This document shows, piece after piece, positions 41,152-50,707 of a stretch of DNA of 64,000 nucleotides. The position numbers and the translations under genes are program-made. This stretch comes from Pseudomonas sp. GD04019 (lineage in GTDB: Bacteria; Pseudomonadota; Gammaproteobacteria; Pseudomonadales; Pseudomonadaceae): contig NZ_JAOEEA010000004.1 of NCBI RefSeq assembly GCF_029837695.1, positions 186,001 to 250,000 on the forward strand, given 5' to 3'. The notes under the pieces are model-generated. The model searched no databases. It was not told the origin of the DNA and saw only the letters and a program-made list of their open reading frames with translations. Positions within the stretch are counted from its first letter, which is position 1, and the number at the start of each line of letters is the position of its first letter.

Positions 41152-41967
41152 CTAGCGGTTACTGACGCATTGATTCAGCTTGGCGCGAGCGGCCAGGCCG
41201 TCGGTCCAATCGATATCCGCAACGGCACGCCCACCCATCTCGACGATGAAGTGCTCAACGTCCAGCATCGTGCTCAGTGCCGCTTCGATGTTCGGCACGG
41301 TCAGGCCGATCGCGCCGGCCGGGATACTCGGTACCGAAAAATTCAGCGCGTTCACCGACTGCGCTTGGTACTTCGACTGTTTAAGCGTCACCGCTACGGT
41401 TTGCGTGTCCGATGGCCTGGGAATATCCACGCTCCAGAAGATCAGCATGCCGCCCTGATAGGCTTTTCCAGGGCCGACGATACTGACCGCGTCGCCATCT
41501 TTGCTCCACATCGCCACGCAGTTGTCTCCGGGTGCCGAATCTTTCTTGGCCTGAAAAAACTGCCATTCACCCTGCAGGTAGCGTTGGTAATCCGGATCCG
41601 CTTCCAGCTCCTGAAGTTTGGCTTCGGCTTCCAGCATTTGCTTGCGAGCTTCTGCGTTTTTGGCCGCCTGCTCGTTGATGGCGATGCTCATGGCGTCGTA
41701 GCTGGGCGGGCCGGGGTCGGCAAAAATATTGCAGCCGTCACACCGATAGCCGCCTGCGTACCCACCGCCAGCGTCTCCACCGCCCGTGCTATCGGCCCCG
41801 CCACCGGTTGCCACGCACAGGGGAACAGCGGCGACTCCATGGGAGCCACCGCCAACGCCGATCTGCTGTTCACCAGGCCCAGGACCGCTCGGGCACGGGT
41901 AGTTGGCGCATGCTGGTTGTGCGATCACACCCAGCGCCGCATAGACAAAGAAAGCGGAAATTTTCAT
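41152..41967 (-). CDS. Secreted Gly-rich protein of unknown function
   Basis: A 271-residue protein with signal peptide (ends QPACA). Residues about 22–75 are a Gly-rich region with spaced Cys (YPCPSGPGPGEQQIGVGGG, later GGGDAGGGYAGGYRCDGC); a predicted coiled coil follows about 95–130 (AKNAEARKQMLEAEAKLQEL), then a beta-rich domain to the end. No family recognised. The start MKISAFFVYAALGV at 41967 gives a clean signal; a longer frame adds a Pro-rich leader. Confidence 0.68.
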   Translation of the reverse strand: MKISAFFVYAALGVIAQPACANYPCPSGPGPGEQQIGVGGGSHGVAAVPLCVATGGGADSTGGGDAGGGYAGGYRCDGCNIFADPGPPSYDAMSIAINEQAAKNAEARKQMLEAEAKLQELEADPDYQRYLQGEWQFFQAKKDSAPGDNCVAMWSKDGDAVSIVGPGKAYQGGMLIFWSVDIPRPSDTQTVAVTLKQSKYQAQSVNALNFSVPSIPAGAIGLTVPNIEAALSTMLDVEHFIVEMGGRAVADIDWTDGLAARAKLNQCVSNR

Positions 41968-42085
41968 CGTGGATTGAGGATTCCGGTCATTTTGAGGAGC
42001 TGGTGCAGGAGCCGGGTTGAGCGGGCCAAGCCGACCCCGGTTACCCAAAATCCTGCACAGCCTCGCTAGTCAGCGAGCCAGATCA

Positions 42086-42418
42086 TCACTGCCCCGGCCC
42101 GCTCCTGAGTATCTCGCCCTTCTTCGCGCAACTGGGTGGATTGATGGCGCCGAAGGTGGCCAGGTTGCCGCCATTGATGATGCAGTTGAACTCGTTGCCA
42201 TTCTCGGCCCGCAGCTCGGCGTAGGTATTGGTCCCGCTGGTGCGCCGCGCCACCAGTTGCAGCTGGCTGGGAGAGTAGCCGAGCACGCCCGCGGTTTCCG
42301 CGAGGATTCTCTCATCGCTCAGCGAGTTGGTCTTTTCGGCGATGGCGGCGCAGCCGGCTAGGCCGTGGCCGGCGGCGATCAGTGCGAGCAGGCGTGCTGC
42401 GCGGAAGATAGTGTTCAT
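42086..42418 (-). CDS. Lipoprotein of unknown function
   Basis: A 110-residue protein with lipoprotein signal (GLAGC box about residues 19–23) and a small mature domain containing two Cys (EFNCIINGG, PPSCAKKG). No assigned family. It sits 118 bp upstream (in its own direction) of the secreted Gly-rich gene; the two may be transcribed together. Confidence 0.7.
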   Translation of the reverse strand: MNTIFRAARLLALIAAGHGLAGCAAIAEKTNSLSDERILAETAGVLGYSPSQLQLVARRTSGTNTYAELRAENGNEFNCIINGGNLATFGAINPPSCAKKGEILRSGPGQ

Positions 42419-42636
42419 GACATTCCCTCGTGTGCTGTTGCCCATATGAAGCGATGAATCGACTTCCCGGCGAGGCCGGTTGGCGGCACTCTAGAGAGGC
42501 GGCGACGGGACGGCCAAGCGCTTTTCGGCCAACCGCTATCGAGGGCGGCGCGGATGACAGGAATTTCTGCCAATGGCTGTTTTCCGTCGGCCGGCGGCAC
42601 CGCGGCACAGGTTCTTCGCAGAGGCACGGAGGCGGC

Positions 42637-43701
42637 ATGAGTGACACGAAAGACTTCGACGGGCTGGTGCGGGCGACCCTGCAGCTCAGCCTCATCTACT
42701 GGACCTGCATGTTCGTCGCCGACAGCATTCTGGGTTACTTCATCAATATCGACCCGCTGCAGTCGGCGCCGCTGAAGTTCGTGCTGTTCGCCGTCGGCGC
42801 GCTGATGACCTTCGGCATGTCGCTGCTGCTGTTCCGCCTGAGGGGGCTAGGATTCCCGCGCAAGGCCCTGCTCAGCTTCGTGATGACGGCGGCGCTGGCG
42901 CCGCTGTTCGTCGCCGTCGATTTCCTCAACTATCTGATCTGCGAGTATCCGAACCCGGTGAGCTTTGATCCGGTGTACTCCGGCTACATGCTGATCGAAG
43001 GCGCCTCGATGCTGTTCGGCTGGTCCTGCCTGTTCATCGCCCTGCTCTACTGTTTCGAGGTGCGCGAGCGGGAGCGACGCCTGGCGGCCGTGCGCGAGGA
43101 GGCCCTGGCGGCGCAGATGCAGGCGCTGCGCTATCAGGTCAATCCGCACTTCCTGTTCAACACGCTCAACTCCATCGCCGGCCTGATCGAGGAGGGCGCC
43201 TCCTCTCGCGCCGAGCGAATGGTGCTGTCGCTCTCCAACTTCATGCGCACCACGCTGTCGCTCGATCCGCTGCACGACGTGCCTCTGGCGGATGAGTTGC
43301 GGCTGCAGGAGGAATACCTGGCGATCGAGCGCGAGCGTTTTTCCGACCGCATGAGTTTTCGCGTCGAACTGGCCGAGGAGGCGCGCGAGGCGCTGGTGCC
43401 CAGCCTGATCCTGCAGCCGCTGATCGAGAACGCGATCAAGCATGGCGTAGGCATGGCGGCGGGACCGGTGGACATCCTCCTCAGGGCTGCACGCGACGGC
43501 CAGAGGCTGCGCATCAGCGTGGAGAACGGCATGGCCGCAGATGCCGCGCCAGAGCGGCGCCAGCCGGGCATGGGGGTTGGCTTGCGCAACGTGGCCGAGC
43601 GGCTGCGCCTGCGCTTCCAGGAGGGCGGTCGGTTCTCCTGCGGCCCGGTGAGCGCGGATCGCTACCGCGCGGTCATCGATCTACCGTGGCGCTGTGCATG
43701 A
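42637..43701 (+). CDS. LytS/AlgZ-type membrane histidine kinase
   Basis: A 354-residue kinase with four predicted TM helices (about 15–38, 46–66, 76–100, 115–140) and a His-kinase domain of the LytS class: RYQVNPHFLFNTLNSIAGL with phosphorylated His171, then LILQPLIENAIKHGVG in the ATPase part. There is no periplasmic domain, so the signal is membrane-derived or internal. ATG 42637 follows ACGGAGG. It overlaps the response regulator by 4 nt. Members include AlgZ/FimS, but identity with it is not claimed. Confidence 0.88.
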   Translation: MSDTKDFDGLVRATLQLSLIYWTCMFVADSILGYFINIDPLQSAPLKFVLFAVGALMTFGMSLLLFRLRGLGFPRKALLSFVMTAALAPLFVAVDFLNYLICEYPNPVSFDPVYSGYMLIEGASMLFGWSCLFIALLYCFEVRERERRLAAVREEALAAQMQALRYQVNPHFLFNTLNSIAGLIEEGASSRAERMVLSLSNFMRTTLSLDPLHDVPLADELRLQEEYLAIERERFSDRMSFRVELAEEAREALVPSLILQPLIENAIKHGVGMAAGPVDILLRAARDGQRLRISVENGMAADAAPERRQPGMGVGLRNVAERLRLRFQEGGRFSCGPVSADRYRAVIDLPWRCA

Positions 43702-44474
43702 CGGCGCTGAGCATTCTCGTCGCCGACGACGAGCCGCTGGCCCGGCGCCGGCTGATCCGCCTGCTGCGCAGGCTGGACTGGGTCGGTCGCGTCGACGAGG
43801 CTGGCGATGTCGCCGAGACCCTGCGCGTGGCACAGAGCTGCGCCCCGGACATCCTGCTGCTCGACATCCAGATGCCCGGCGGCAGCGGTTTCGATGTGCT
43901 GCAGCAGCTCGCCGGCGAGTTGCCGGCGATCATCTTCGTCACGGCGTTCGACCACCATGCCCTGCGCGCCTTCGAGGTCAATGCGGTCGACTACCTGACC
44001 AAACCCATCGATGCCGAGCGTTTCGCCCTGGCCATGCAGCGTGCGCGCACGGTCGCGGCTTCGCGCAGTCAGGCGGATCGCCTCGCCGAACTGCAGGAGA
44101 TGATCGCCTCGCTCAAGCAGGCATTGGGTGCCCAGGCGCGGCCGGAGAGGGAGTTGTGGGTCAAGGTGCGCGGCGAGCACCTACGCATCCCGCAGGCCGC
44201 CATCATCCGCCTGCAGGCCGAGCGCGACTATGTGCGTATCCACCTGGCCGAAGCCAACTACCTGTTCCACGAGACCCTGAGCTCGCTGGAGCAGCGCCTG
44301 GAGCCGGCCGAATTCATCCGCATCCACCGCAGCACCATCGTGCGGCGCAGCGCGGTGGTGCGCCTGCGGCCCGCGCCCTTCGCCGCCTGGATCGCCCAGT
44401 TGGCCGATGGCAGCGAGTGCCGCGTCGGCCGCACCTACGGCGCGGCGCTGCGCCTGCTGCTCGGCAGGCCCTAG
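43698..44474 (+). CDS. LytTR-family response regulator
   Basis: A 258-residue regulator: receiver domain with Asp56 (ILLLDIQMPGG), then a LytTR DNA-binding domain about residues 150–258 (VRGEHLRIPQAAIIRLQAERDYVRIH, quoted in part as AERDYVRIHLAEANYLF, and FIRIHRSTIVRRSAV). Partner of the kinase at 42637. The elastase gene lies convergent 36 bp away, so the pair is not in its operon; targets cannot be read from sequence. Confidence 0.9.
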   Translation: MTALSILVADDEPLARRRLIRLLRRLDWVGRVDEAGDVAETLRVAQSCAPDILLLDIQMPGGSGFDVLQQLAGELPAIIFVTAFDHHALRAFEVNAVDYLTKPIDAERFALAMQRARTVAASRSQADRLAELQEMIASLKQALGAQARPERELWVKVRGEHLRIPQAAIIRLQAERDYVRIHLAEANYLFHETLSSLEQRLEPAEFIRIHRSTIVRRSAVVRLRPAPFAAWIAQLADGSECRVGRTYGAALRLLLGRP

Positions 44475-44503
44475 GGGCTCCCGCCCCAGGGCGGCGGGAG
44501 CCC
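44475..44503. terminator. Hairpin between convergent LytTR and elastase genes
   Basis: GGGCTCCCGCC, a 7-nt loop and GGCGGGAGCCC, an 11-bp perfect stem between two convergent stop codons. There is no T-run on either side, so it is probably an imperfect bidirectional terminator. Confidence 0.55.
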
Positions 44504-44510
44504 ACCATGC

Positions 44511-46067
<1,557 letters not shown>

Positions 46068-46154
46068 TCATCGCCGCCGCTGGGCGGATAACCCTGCCAT
46101 TGGCGATGAAAAGGGAAGGCAGTCGATGGAACGTCGGTGGCGGTGGAGGAGGGC

Positions 46155-46880
46155 TCAGGCGAAGCGCAGGGTCACGCGTCGGTTGTGCCGGCTCTTCTTC
46201 TCGATCTTGTCGCAGGCCACGGCGCCCACCTCGGCGGTGTTGCGCACGTGGGTGCCGCCACAGGGCTGCATGTCCACACCGGGGATGTCGATGACCCGCA
46301 CCGTGCCGTTGCCCTGGGGCGGTGCCACCTGGGTGCGGCAGAGATTCGGCAGGCTGCGGTATTGCTCGCTGGAGAGCAGCTGCACCTGCACGTCGAGGCC
46401 GCCGTCGATCAGCTGCATCAGGCTGCGGGTTATCTGCTCCTTGTCCAGGGTCGATTCCGGCAGATCGAAGTCCAGGCGGCCCTTGTCGGCGGCGATGCTG
46501 CAGCCGGTCACTGGCGCGTCGACGATGGCGCACAGCAGATGCAGGCAGGTGTGCATGCGCATGTGCCGGTAGCGCCGTTCCCAGTCGAGGCAGCCCTGCA
46601 CTTCCATGCCGACGCGGATGTCCGGATGACCCTCGCCCAGCTGGTGCCAGATGATCGCCCGCAGCAGCGGGTCGCGCTGGGTTTTGACCACGGTCACGGC
46701 CGCGCCGTCCGGCAGCAGGAGGTGGCCCTGGTCGCCGGGCTGGCCGCCGCCGGTGGGATAGAACAGGGTCTGGTCCAGGGCCACGCCCAGCTCGCTCACC
46801 GCCAGCACGCGGGCGGTGAAGGTGTGCTGGTAGGGCAACTCGTCGAACAGGGGGTGGGTATGCAGGGCCAGTGCCGACAT
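46155..46880 (-). CDS. AlaX-type alanyl-tRNA editing protein
   Basis: A 241-residue free-standing editing domain resembling the AlaRS editing and C-terminal zinc region. Zinc/catalytic motifs: HTCLH (110–114, HxxxH) and CGGTH (207–211, CxxxH). AlaX proteins hydrolyse Ser- or Gly-mischarged tRNA(Ala). It is the last gene of the six-gene minus-strand operon, with only 3 bp to the gene above, so it probably serves that pathway: an alanine-like product such as cysteine or O-acetylserine may otherwise be misattached to tRNA. That link is inference. Confidence 0.85.
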   Translation of the reverse strand: MSALALHTHPLFDELPYQHTFTARVLAVSELGVALDQTLFYPTGGGQPGDQGHLLLPDGAAVTVVKTQRDPLLRAIIWHQLGEGHPDIRVGMEVQGCLDWERRYRHMRMHTCLHLLCAIVDAPVTGCSIAADKGRLDFDLPESTLDKEQITRSLMQLIDGGLDVQVQLLSSEQYRSLPNLCRTQVAPPQGNGTVRVIDIPGVDMQPCGGTHVRNTAEVGAVACDKIEKKSRHNRRVTLRFA

Positions 46881-46883
46881 GGG

Positions 46884-47867
46884 TCAGCCTCCGATACTGA
46901 GGATGTGGGGTTTGAGCACCGCCCGCGCCAGATGGCTGAGGCCGGGCGGATCGAGCAACGTCACGTCCTGCAGCCGGTCGCCGATCCGCAGGTTGAGCGG
47001 ATAACGCGGCACCGGCGTCACGGCACCGAGGTTGCGCAGGCGGTACTGGCGGTGGTGGCGCTCGCGCACCGTGCATTCCAGGGTCAGGCAGCCGAGCCGG
47101 TGGTGGTCGGCGTCGAGCACGGTGATTTCCTCCGCCTCCGGTAGCTCGCCGACCAGGTGCAGGCGTTCGCCGAGCACGAACGCACCCAGGTAGCCGCGGT
47201 TGGCGCCAACGCTGGCGCGCTGCATCTGCAGCTGGTTGACGATGCTGACCCGGGTGTTGGCCGGCACGTCATGGGTGATCACGCAGGCGGGGCTGATGAA
47301 GGCATGGTCGCCGATGTGAATCGCGCCGAGGATGCGCGCGCCGGCGCCCACCTCCACGCCGTTGCCCAGGCTCGGGTGGCGTTTGCCGCCGGGGTTGTCG
47401 GCAATACCGGCGGCGCCCAGGGTCACGCCGCTCAGCAGGTAGCAGTCGTCGCCGATCTCGCAGGTCTCGCCGATCACCGTGCCGAAGCCGTGGTCCAGCA
47501 CGAAGCGCCTGCCGATGCGCGCCGCCGGGTGGATCTCCACCCCCGACTGCAGCTTGCCGGCGTTGGCCAGGCGGTGGGCGATCAGCTCGCGCTCCACCAG
47601 GCCGCCGCGCAGCCACACCTGATGGGCCAGGCGATGGAACAGCGCCGCCTTGAACGAGGCATAGGTGTCGAGGATCAGCTCGGTGCGCCCGCACGAGGCC
47701 GGGTCGCGCGCGGCATAGGCCTGCAGGTCCTCGCTCACCTGCTCCACGGCGCTGTCCATGATGCCGTCCAGGTGCGGCATCAGTTGTTCCATGTCTTGCG
47801 ATTTGAGCGCATGCACCAGGTGGTCCAGCAGCCCGTCGTAGAGTTTCAGTCTGTCGAGGTAGCGCAT
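46884..47867 (-). CDS. Serine O-acetyltransferase-like protein with C-terminal extension
   Basis: A 327-residue protein. Residues about 65–215 have the left-handed beta-helix of CysE/EpsC: HPAARIGRRFVLDHGFGTVIGE, here noted as DHGFGTVIGE with Asp125-His126, and KRHPSLG with His164 in place of the catalytic His pair. About 115 extra residues (215–327), with segments VLGERLHLVGELPEAEE and HRLGCLTLECTVRER, are not part of the known fold and are beta-rich. Expected reaction: acetyl-CoA + serine to O-acetylserine. The extension's role is unknown. ATG 47867 is the first plausible start. Confidence 0.82.
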   Translation of the reverse strand: MRYLDRLKLYDGLLDHLVHALKSQDMEQLMPHLDGIMDSAVEQVSEDLQAYAARDPASCGRTELILDTYASFKAALFHRLAHQVWLRGGLVERELIAHRLANAGKLQSGVEIHPAARIGRRFVLDHGFGTVIGETCEIGDDCYLLSGVTLGAAGIADNPGGKRHPSLGNGVEVGAGARILGAIHIGDHAFISPACVITHDVPANTRVSIVNQLQMQRASVGANRGYLGAFVLGERLHLVGELPEAEEITVLDADHHRLGCLTLECTVRERHHRQYRLRNLGAVTPVPRYPLNLRIGDRLQDVTLLDPPGLSHLARAVLKPHILSIGG

Positions 47868-47884
47868 CCCGTCGTCCTCCACGG

Positions 47885-48802
47885 CTAGCAATCGAAGTGC
47901 GGCAGGTAGCTGTCGACGCCGTCGTAGACCAGCGTCAGCACCCGGGTTGCCCGCGGCAGCTCGCCGGCCAGTTGGGCAATGGCCACCAGGTTGGCCGCCG
48001 ACGAAAGCCCCAGGCTGACGCCATCGCTGCGCATGGTGCGGCGCACCCGCTCCAGGCAGGCCTGCTTGGAGACCTTGAGCATGCCGTCGAGCACGCCGAG
48101 GTTGAGGATGCGCGGCACCAGGCCGATGGACAGGCCCTGGATCTCGTGCGGCGCGTGGCGGTCGGCGAGCAGGTCGCACTGCTCCGGCTCCACGCCGAAT
48201 ACCCGCAACCACGGCCAGCGTGCCTTGAGCGTCTCGCCCAGGCCGGTGACATGGCCTCCGGTGCCGATGCCGGCTACCAGGCAGTCCGGCGGCAGCGTGG
48301 CGAAGTCGCGGAGAATCTCCTGGGCGGTGGTGCGCCGGTGGATCTCCGGGTTGGCCGGGTTGCGCTGCTGGTTGAGCATCACGTAGCCGGGGTTCTCCAG
48401 CTGCAGCTCCATGGCCAGTTCGCCGTGGGAGTTGTTGCCGCGGCGGCTGTCGGACAGCACCACCTCGGCGCCGTACAGGCGCAGCAGCTTCTGCTTCTCC
48501 GGGCTGTAGTTGTCGGGGATCACCAGCACCACCCGGTAGCCGAGGATGTTGCCGGCGATGGCCAGGCCGATGCCGGTGTTGCCGCCACTCGGTTCGATGA
48601 TGGTCTGGCCGCTGCCCGGCTGCAGAATGCCGCGCTCCTCGGCGTCGCGCACCATGGCCAGGGCGATGCGCGCCTTGTGGCTGCCGCCGGGGTTGAGCGA
48701 TTCGAGCTTGGCGTACACTTCCAGCCCGGTCTCGGCGCTGAAGGCCGCCAGGCGCACCACCGGCGTCTCGCCGATGGCCTGCAGCAGGGATTGGTGGATC
48801 AT
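47885..48802 (-). CDS. CysM-like PLP-dependent cysteine synthase family protein
   Basis: A 305-residue fold-type II PLP enzyme. PLP Lys43 in NPGGSHKARIA; asparagine loop EPSGGNTGIGLA (the usual SSGNT or TSGNT reads SGGNT); phosphate-binding GIGTGGHVTG (about 178–187). Expected chemistry: replace the acetate of O-acetylserine (or a phosphate of phosphoserine) by a sulfur donor. In the M. tuberculosis CysM system the donor is the thiocarboxylate of the carrier CysO. Here the flanking genes supply an acetyltransferase and a carrier, so the same logic is likely; acceptor specificity is inferred. Confidence 0.85.
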   Translation of the reverse strand: MIHQSLLQAIGETPVVRLAAFSAETGLEVYAKLESLNPGGSHKARIALAMVRDAEERGILQPGSGQTIIEPSGGNTGIGLAIAGNILGYRVVLVIPDNYSPEKQKLLRLYGAEVVLSDSRRGNNSHGELAMELQLENPGYVMLNQQRNPANPEIHRRTTAQEILRDFATLPPDCLVAGIGTGGHVTGLGETLKARWPWLRVFGVEPEQCDLLADRHAPHEIQGLSIGLVPRILNLGVLDGMLKVSKQACLERVRRTMRSDGVSLGLSSAANLVAIAQLAGELPRATRVLTLVYDGVDSYLPHFDC

Positions 48803-48812
48803 CGCGCGGCCC

Positions 48813-50225
48813 TCAGTACAGCGGCATGTCGGGGGCGACGTCGCGGGCCCAGGCCTTGAGCCCGCCCTGCAGTACGCGCACGCGTGAATGGCCGGTGTCC
48901 AGCAGCTGGCGCGCGGCGCGTTCGGCGCGTGGGCCGCCGTAGCAGATCAGGCACAGGGTGCGTTCGCGGTCCAGCTCGCCCAGGCGTTCGCCCAGCTCGC
49001 CGAGGGGGATGTTGAGCGCCGTGGGCAGGCGGCAGACCTCCAGTTCGTTGGGTTCGCGCACGTCCAGCAGCTGCAGGTCCTCGCCGTACACCAAACTGAG
49101 CTGCAGTTGCTGCGGGCTGATGAACAGTTCTGCCGGCAATGTGCTGTCGCCGGCCATGGCGGCGCAGGTAGCGGGCTGCTCGACCTGCAGGCTGCGGTCG
49201 CTGCGCGCCGGCGAGCAGGTGGGGCAGTCGGCGCGGCGTTTGAAGCGCACTTCGCTGAACTTCATCGCCAGGGCGTCGAAGCGCATCAGACGGCCGACCA
49301 GGGGCTCGCCGATGCCGAGGATCAGCTTGATCGCCTCGGTGGCCTGGAGCAGGCCGACCACGCCGGGCAGTACGCCGATCACCCCGCCGGCGTTGCAGTT
49401 GGGCGCCAGTTCGGCGGGCGGGCTCTTGGGGTAGAGGCAGCGGTAGCAGGGGCCGTCCTGGTGGTTGAACAGGCTGATCTGGCCGTCGAAGCGGTGCAGG
49501 GCACCGTACACCAGCGGGCGCTTGAGCAGCACGCAGGCGTCGTTGAGCAGGTAGCGGGTGGCGAAGTTGTCGGTGCCGTCGATCACCAGGTCGTAGGCGC
49601 CGACCAGCTCCAGCGCGTTGTCCGGCGTCAGGGCGCAATCGTGGGCGTCGATGCGGATGTCGGGGTTGAGGTCGGTCAGGCGGCGCCGCGCCGACTCCAC
49701 CTTGGCCAGGCCGAGGGTGCTGGTGCCGTGCACCACCTGGCGCTGCAGGTTGCTGCTCTCGACCCGGTCGAAGTCCACCAGGCCGAGGGTGCCGATGCCG
49801 GCGGCGGCCAGGTAGAGGCTGACCGGCGAGCCCAGGCCGCCGGTACCGATGATCAGCACGCGGGCGTTCTTCAGGCGCAGCTGGCCGCGCCGGCCGACGT
49901 CGGGCAGGGTGATGTGGCGCACGTAGCGGCGCACCTCGTCGTTGCTCAGTTCGTCGCAATCCAGGCCGCCGGAGGTGGCGAGCATGATGTCCAGCTCCGC
50001 ATCGGCCGGCAGCTGGCTGTCGGCCTCCACCAGCTCGCCGTCGGCGGTGAGCAGGAAGTGCTCCTTGAACTGGTCGTTGCCGTAGAACAGGTGTTCACGC
50101 AGCCCGGCATGACGGCCGCAGACATCCTCCACCAGCTCGCGCACGGTGCGCCCCTGGCCCTCCAGCTTTGCCGCGGGCAGCTTGGCGACGCGGGCCAGCA
50201 CCTCCGGGAAAATCACCACACTCAT
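48813..50225 (-). CDS. Fusion: sulfur-carrier (MoaD/ThiS/CysO-like) + ThiF/MoeB-type E1 + rhodanese
   Basis: A 470-residue three-domain protein. Residues 1–87: ubiquitin-like sulfur carrier ending LATSGG, with the terminal GlyGly (86–87) now internal. About 95–340: E1 adenylation domain with ATP loop GTGGLGS (127–133), NLQRQ with Arg162, DGTDN (216–220), Cys277 in NCNAGG and zinc pairs CYRC (260/263) and CPTC (334/337). About 370–470: rhodanese with Cys428 in CYGGPR. ATG 50225 with AGGAG 7 nt upstream is chosen over TTG 50231. One polypeptide could adenylate and sulfurate its own carrier if the GG were exposed, perhaps by the adjacent JAMM peptidase. Confidence 0.88.
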   Translation of the reverse strand: MSVVIFPEVLARVAKLPAAKLEGQGRTVRELVEDVCGRHAGLREHLFYGNDQFKEHFLLTADGELVEADSQLPADAELDIMLATSGGLDCDELSNDEVRRYVRHITLPDVGRRGQLRLKNARVLIIGTGGLGSPVSLYLAAAGIGTLGLVDFDRVESSNLQRQVVHGTSTLGLAKVESARRRLTDLNPDIRIDAHDCALTPDNALELVGAYDLVIDGTDNFATRYLLNDACVLLKRPLVYGALHRFDGQISLFNHQDGPCYRCLYPKSPPAELAPNCNAGGVIGVLPGVVGLLQATEAIKLILGIGEPLVGRLMRFDALAMKFSEVRFKRRADCPTCSPARSDRSLQVEQPATCAAMAGDSTLPAELFISPQQLQLSLVYGEDLQLLDVREPNELEVCRLPTALNIPLGELGERLGELDRERTLCLICYGGPRAERAARQLLDTGHSRVRVLQGGLKAWARDVAPDMPLY

Positions 50226-50239
50226 AGCCAAACTCCTTT

Positions 50240-50704
50240 TTATTGCCGGCCATCAAGGGGAGCCGGGAACTCCCGGCTGCAGACGAATTCTTCTCCGCTC
50301 CATTCGAACAGCTTGGCGCCGTGGGCCTGGCCTTCGCGCACGTCGACCACCAGGTAGGCGACCGGGTGGATGGGCTGGCCCATGAACAGTGCCTTGTCCA
50401 CGTCCTCGCGACTGAAGTAGGCGCCGACATCCGGGTGCGAGTGGTAGATGACCCGCGCCGGGTTGTCGCCGCGCAGGCTGCGGTTGAGCAGCAGGGTGTC
50501 GGCCACGGCGAAGGTGTAGCCGTTGGCGGCGCTGCGCCGGTACACCTCGGGATCGAGCTGGTTGAGCTGGTTCTGGATGTTCTGGCCCTGGTGTACTCGG
50601 GCATCGGCGAAGACGAAGCCGCAGCATTCCTCCGGGTAGGTGGCGCAGGCGTGGCGGTAGATGGTCTGCAGGGCTTGCGTGTCGAGGACGTCCTTGTCGG
50701 GCAT
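50240..50704 (-). CDS. JAMM/MPN+ metallopeptidase (Mec+-like)
   Basis: A 154-residue JAB-domain zinc peptidase: catalytic Glu in PEECCGF (25/26), zinc motif HSHP-x6-S-x2-D with His88, His90, Ser98, Asp101 (HSHPDVGAYFSRED). Such JAMM proteins split the bond after the GlyGly of ubiquitin-like carriers; Mec+ releases cysteine from CysO-Cys. It starts 3 bp past the exporter stop and ends 14 bp before the carrier fusion, in the same operon. It may both process the fusion and release the product. Confidence 0.9.
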   Translation of the reverse strand: MPDKDVLDTQALQTIYRHACATYPEECCGFVFADARVHQGQNIQNQLNQLDPEVYRRSAANGYTFAVADTLLLNRSLRGDNPARVIYHSHPDVGAYFSREDVDKALFMGQPIHPVAYLVVDVREGQAHGAKLFEWSGEEFVCSREFPAPLDGRQ

Positions 50705-50707
50705 GGC

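Noticed and set aside
46155..46880. AlaX gene as a broken alanyl-tRNA synthetase
   Set aside because: The frame is complete with start and stop, the size fits free-standing AlaX, and the operon spacing is tight; no aminoacylation domain remnant is present upstream.
48813..50225. Reading the E1 fusion as plain MoeB or ThiF
   Set aside because: Neither has an N-terminal ubiquitin-like carrier domain; and moaA–E or thi genes are not nearby. Only the middle part matches those names.
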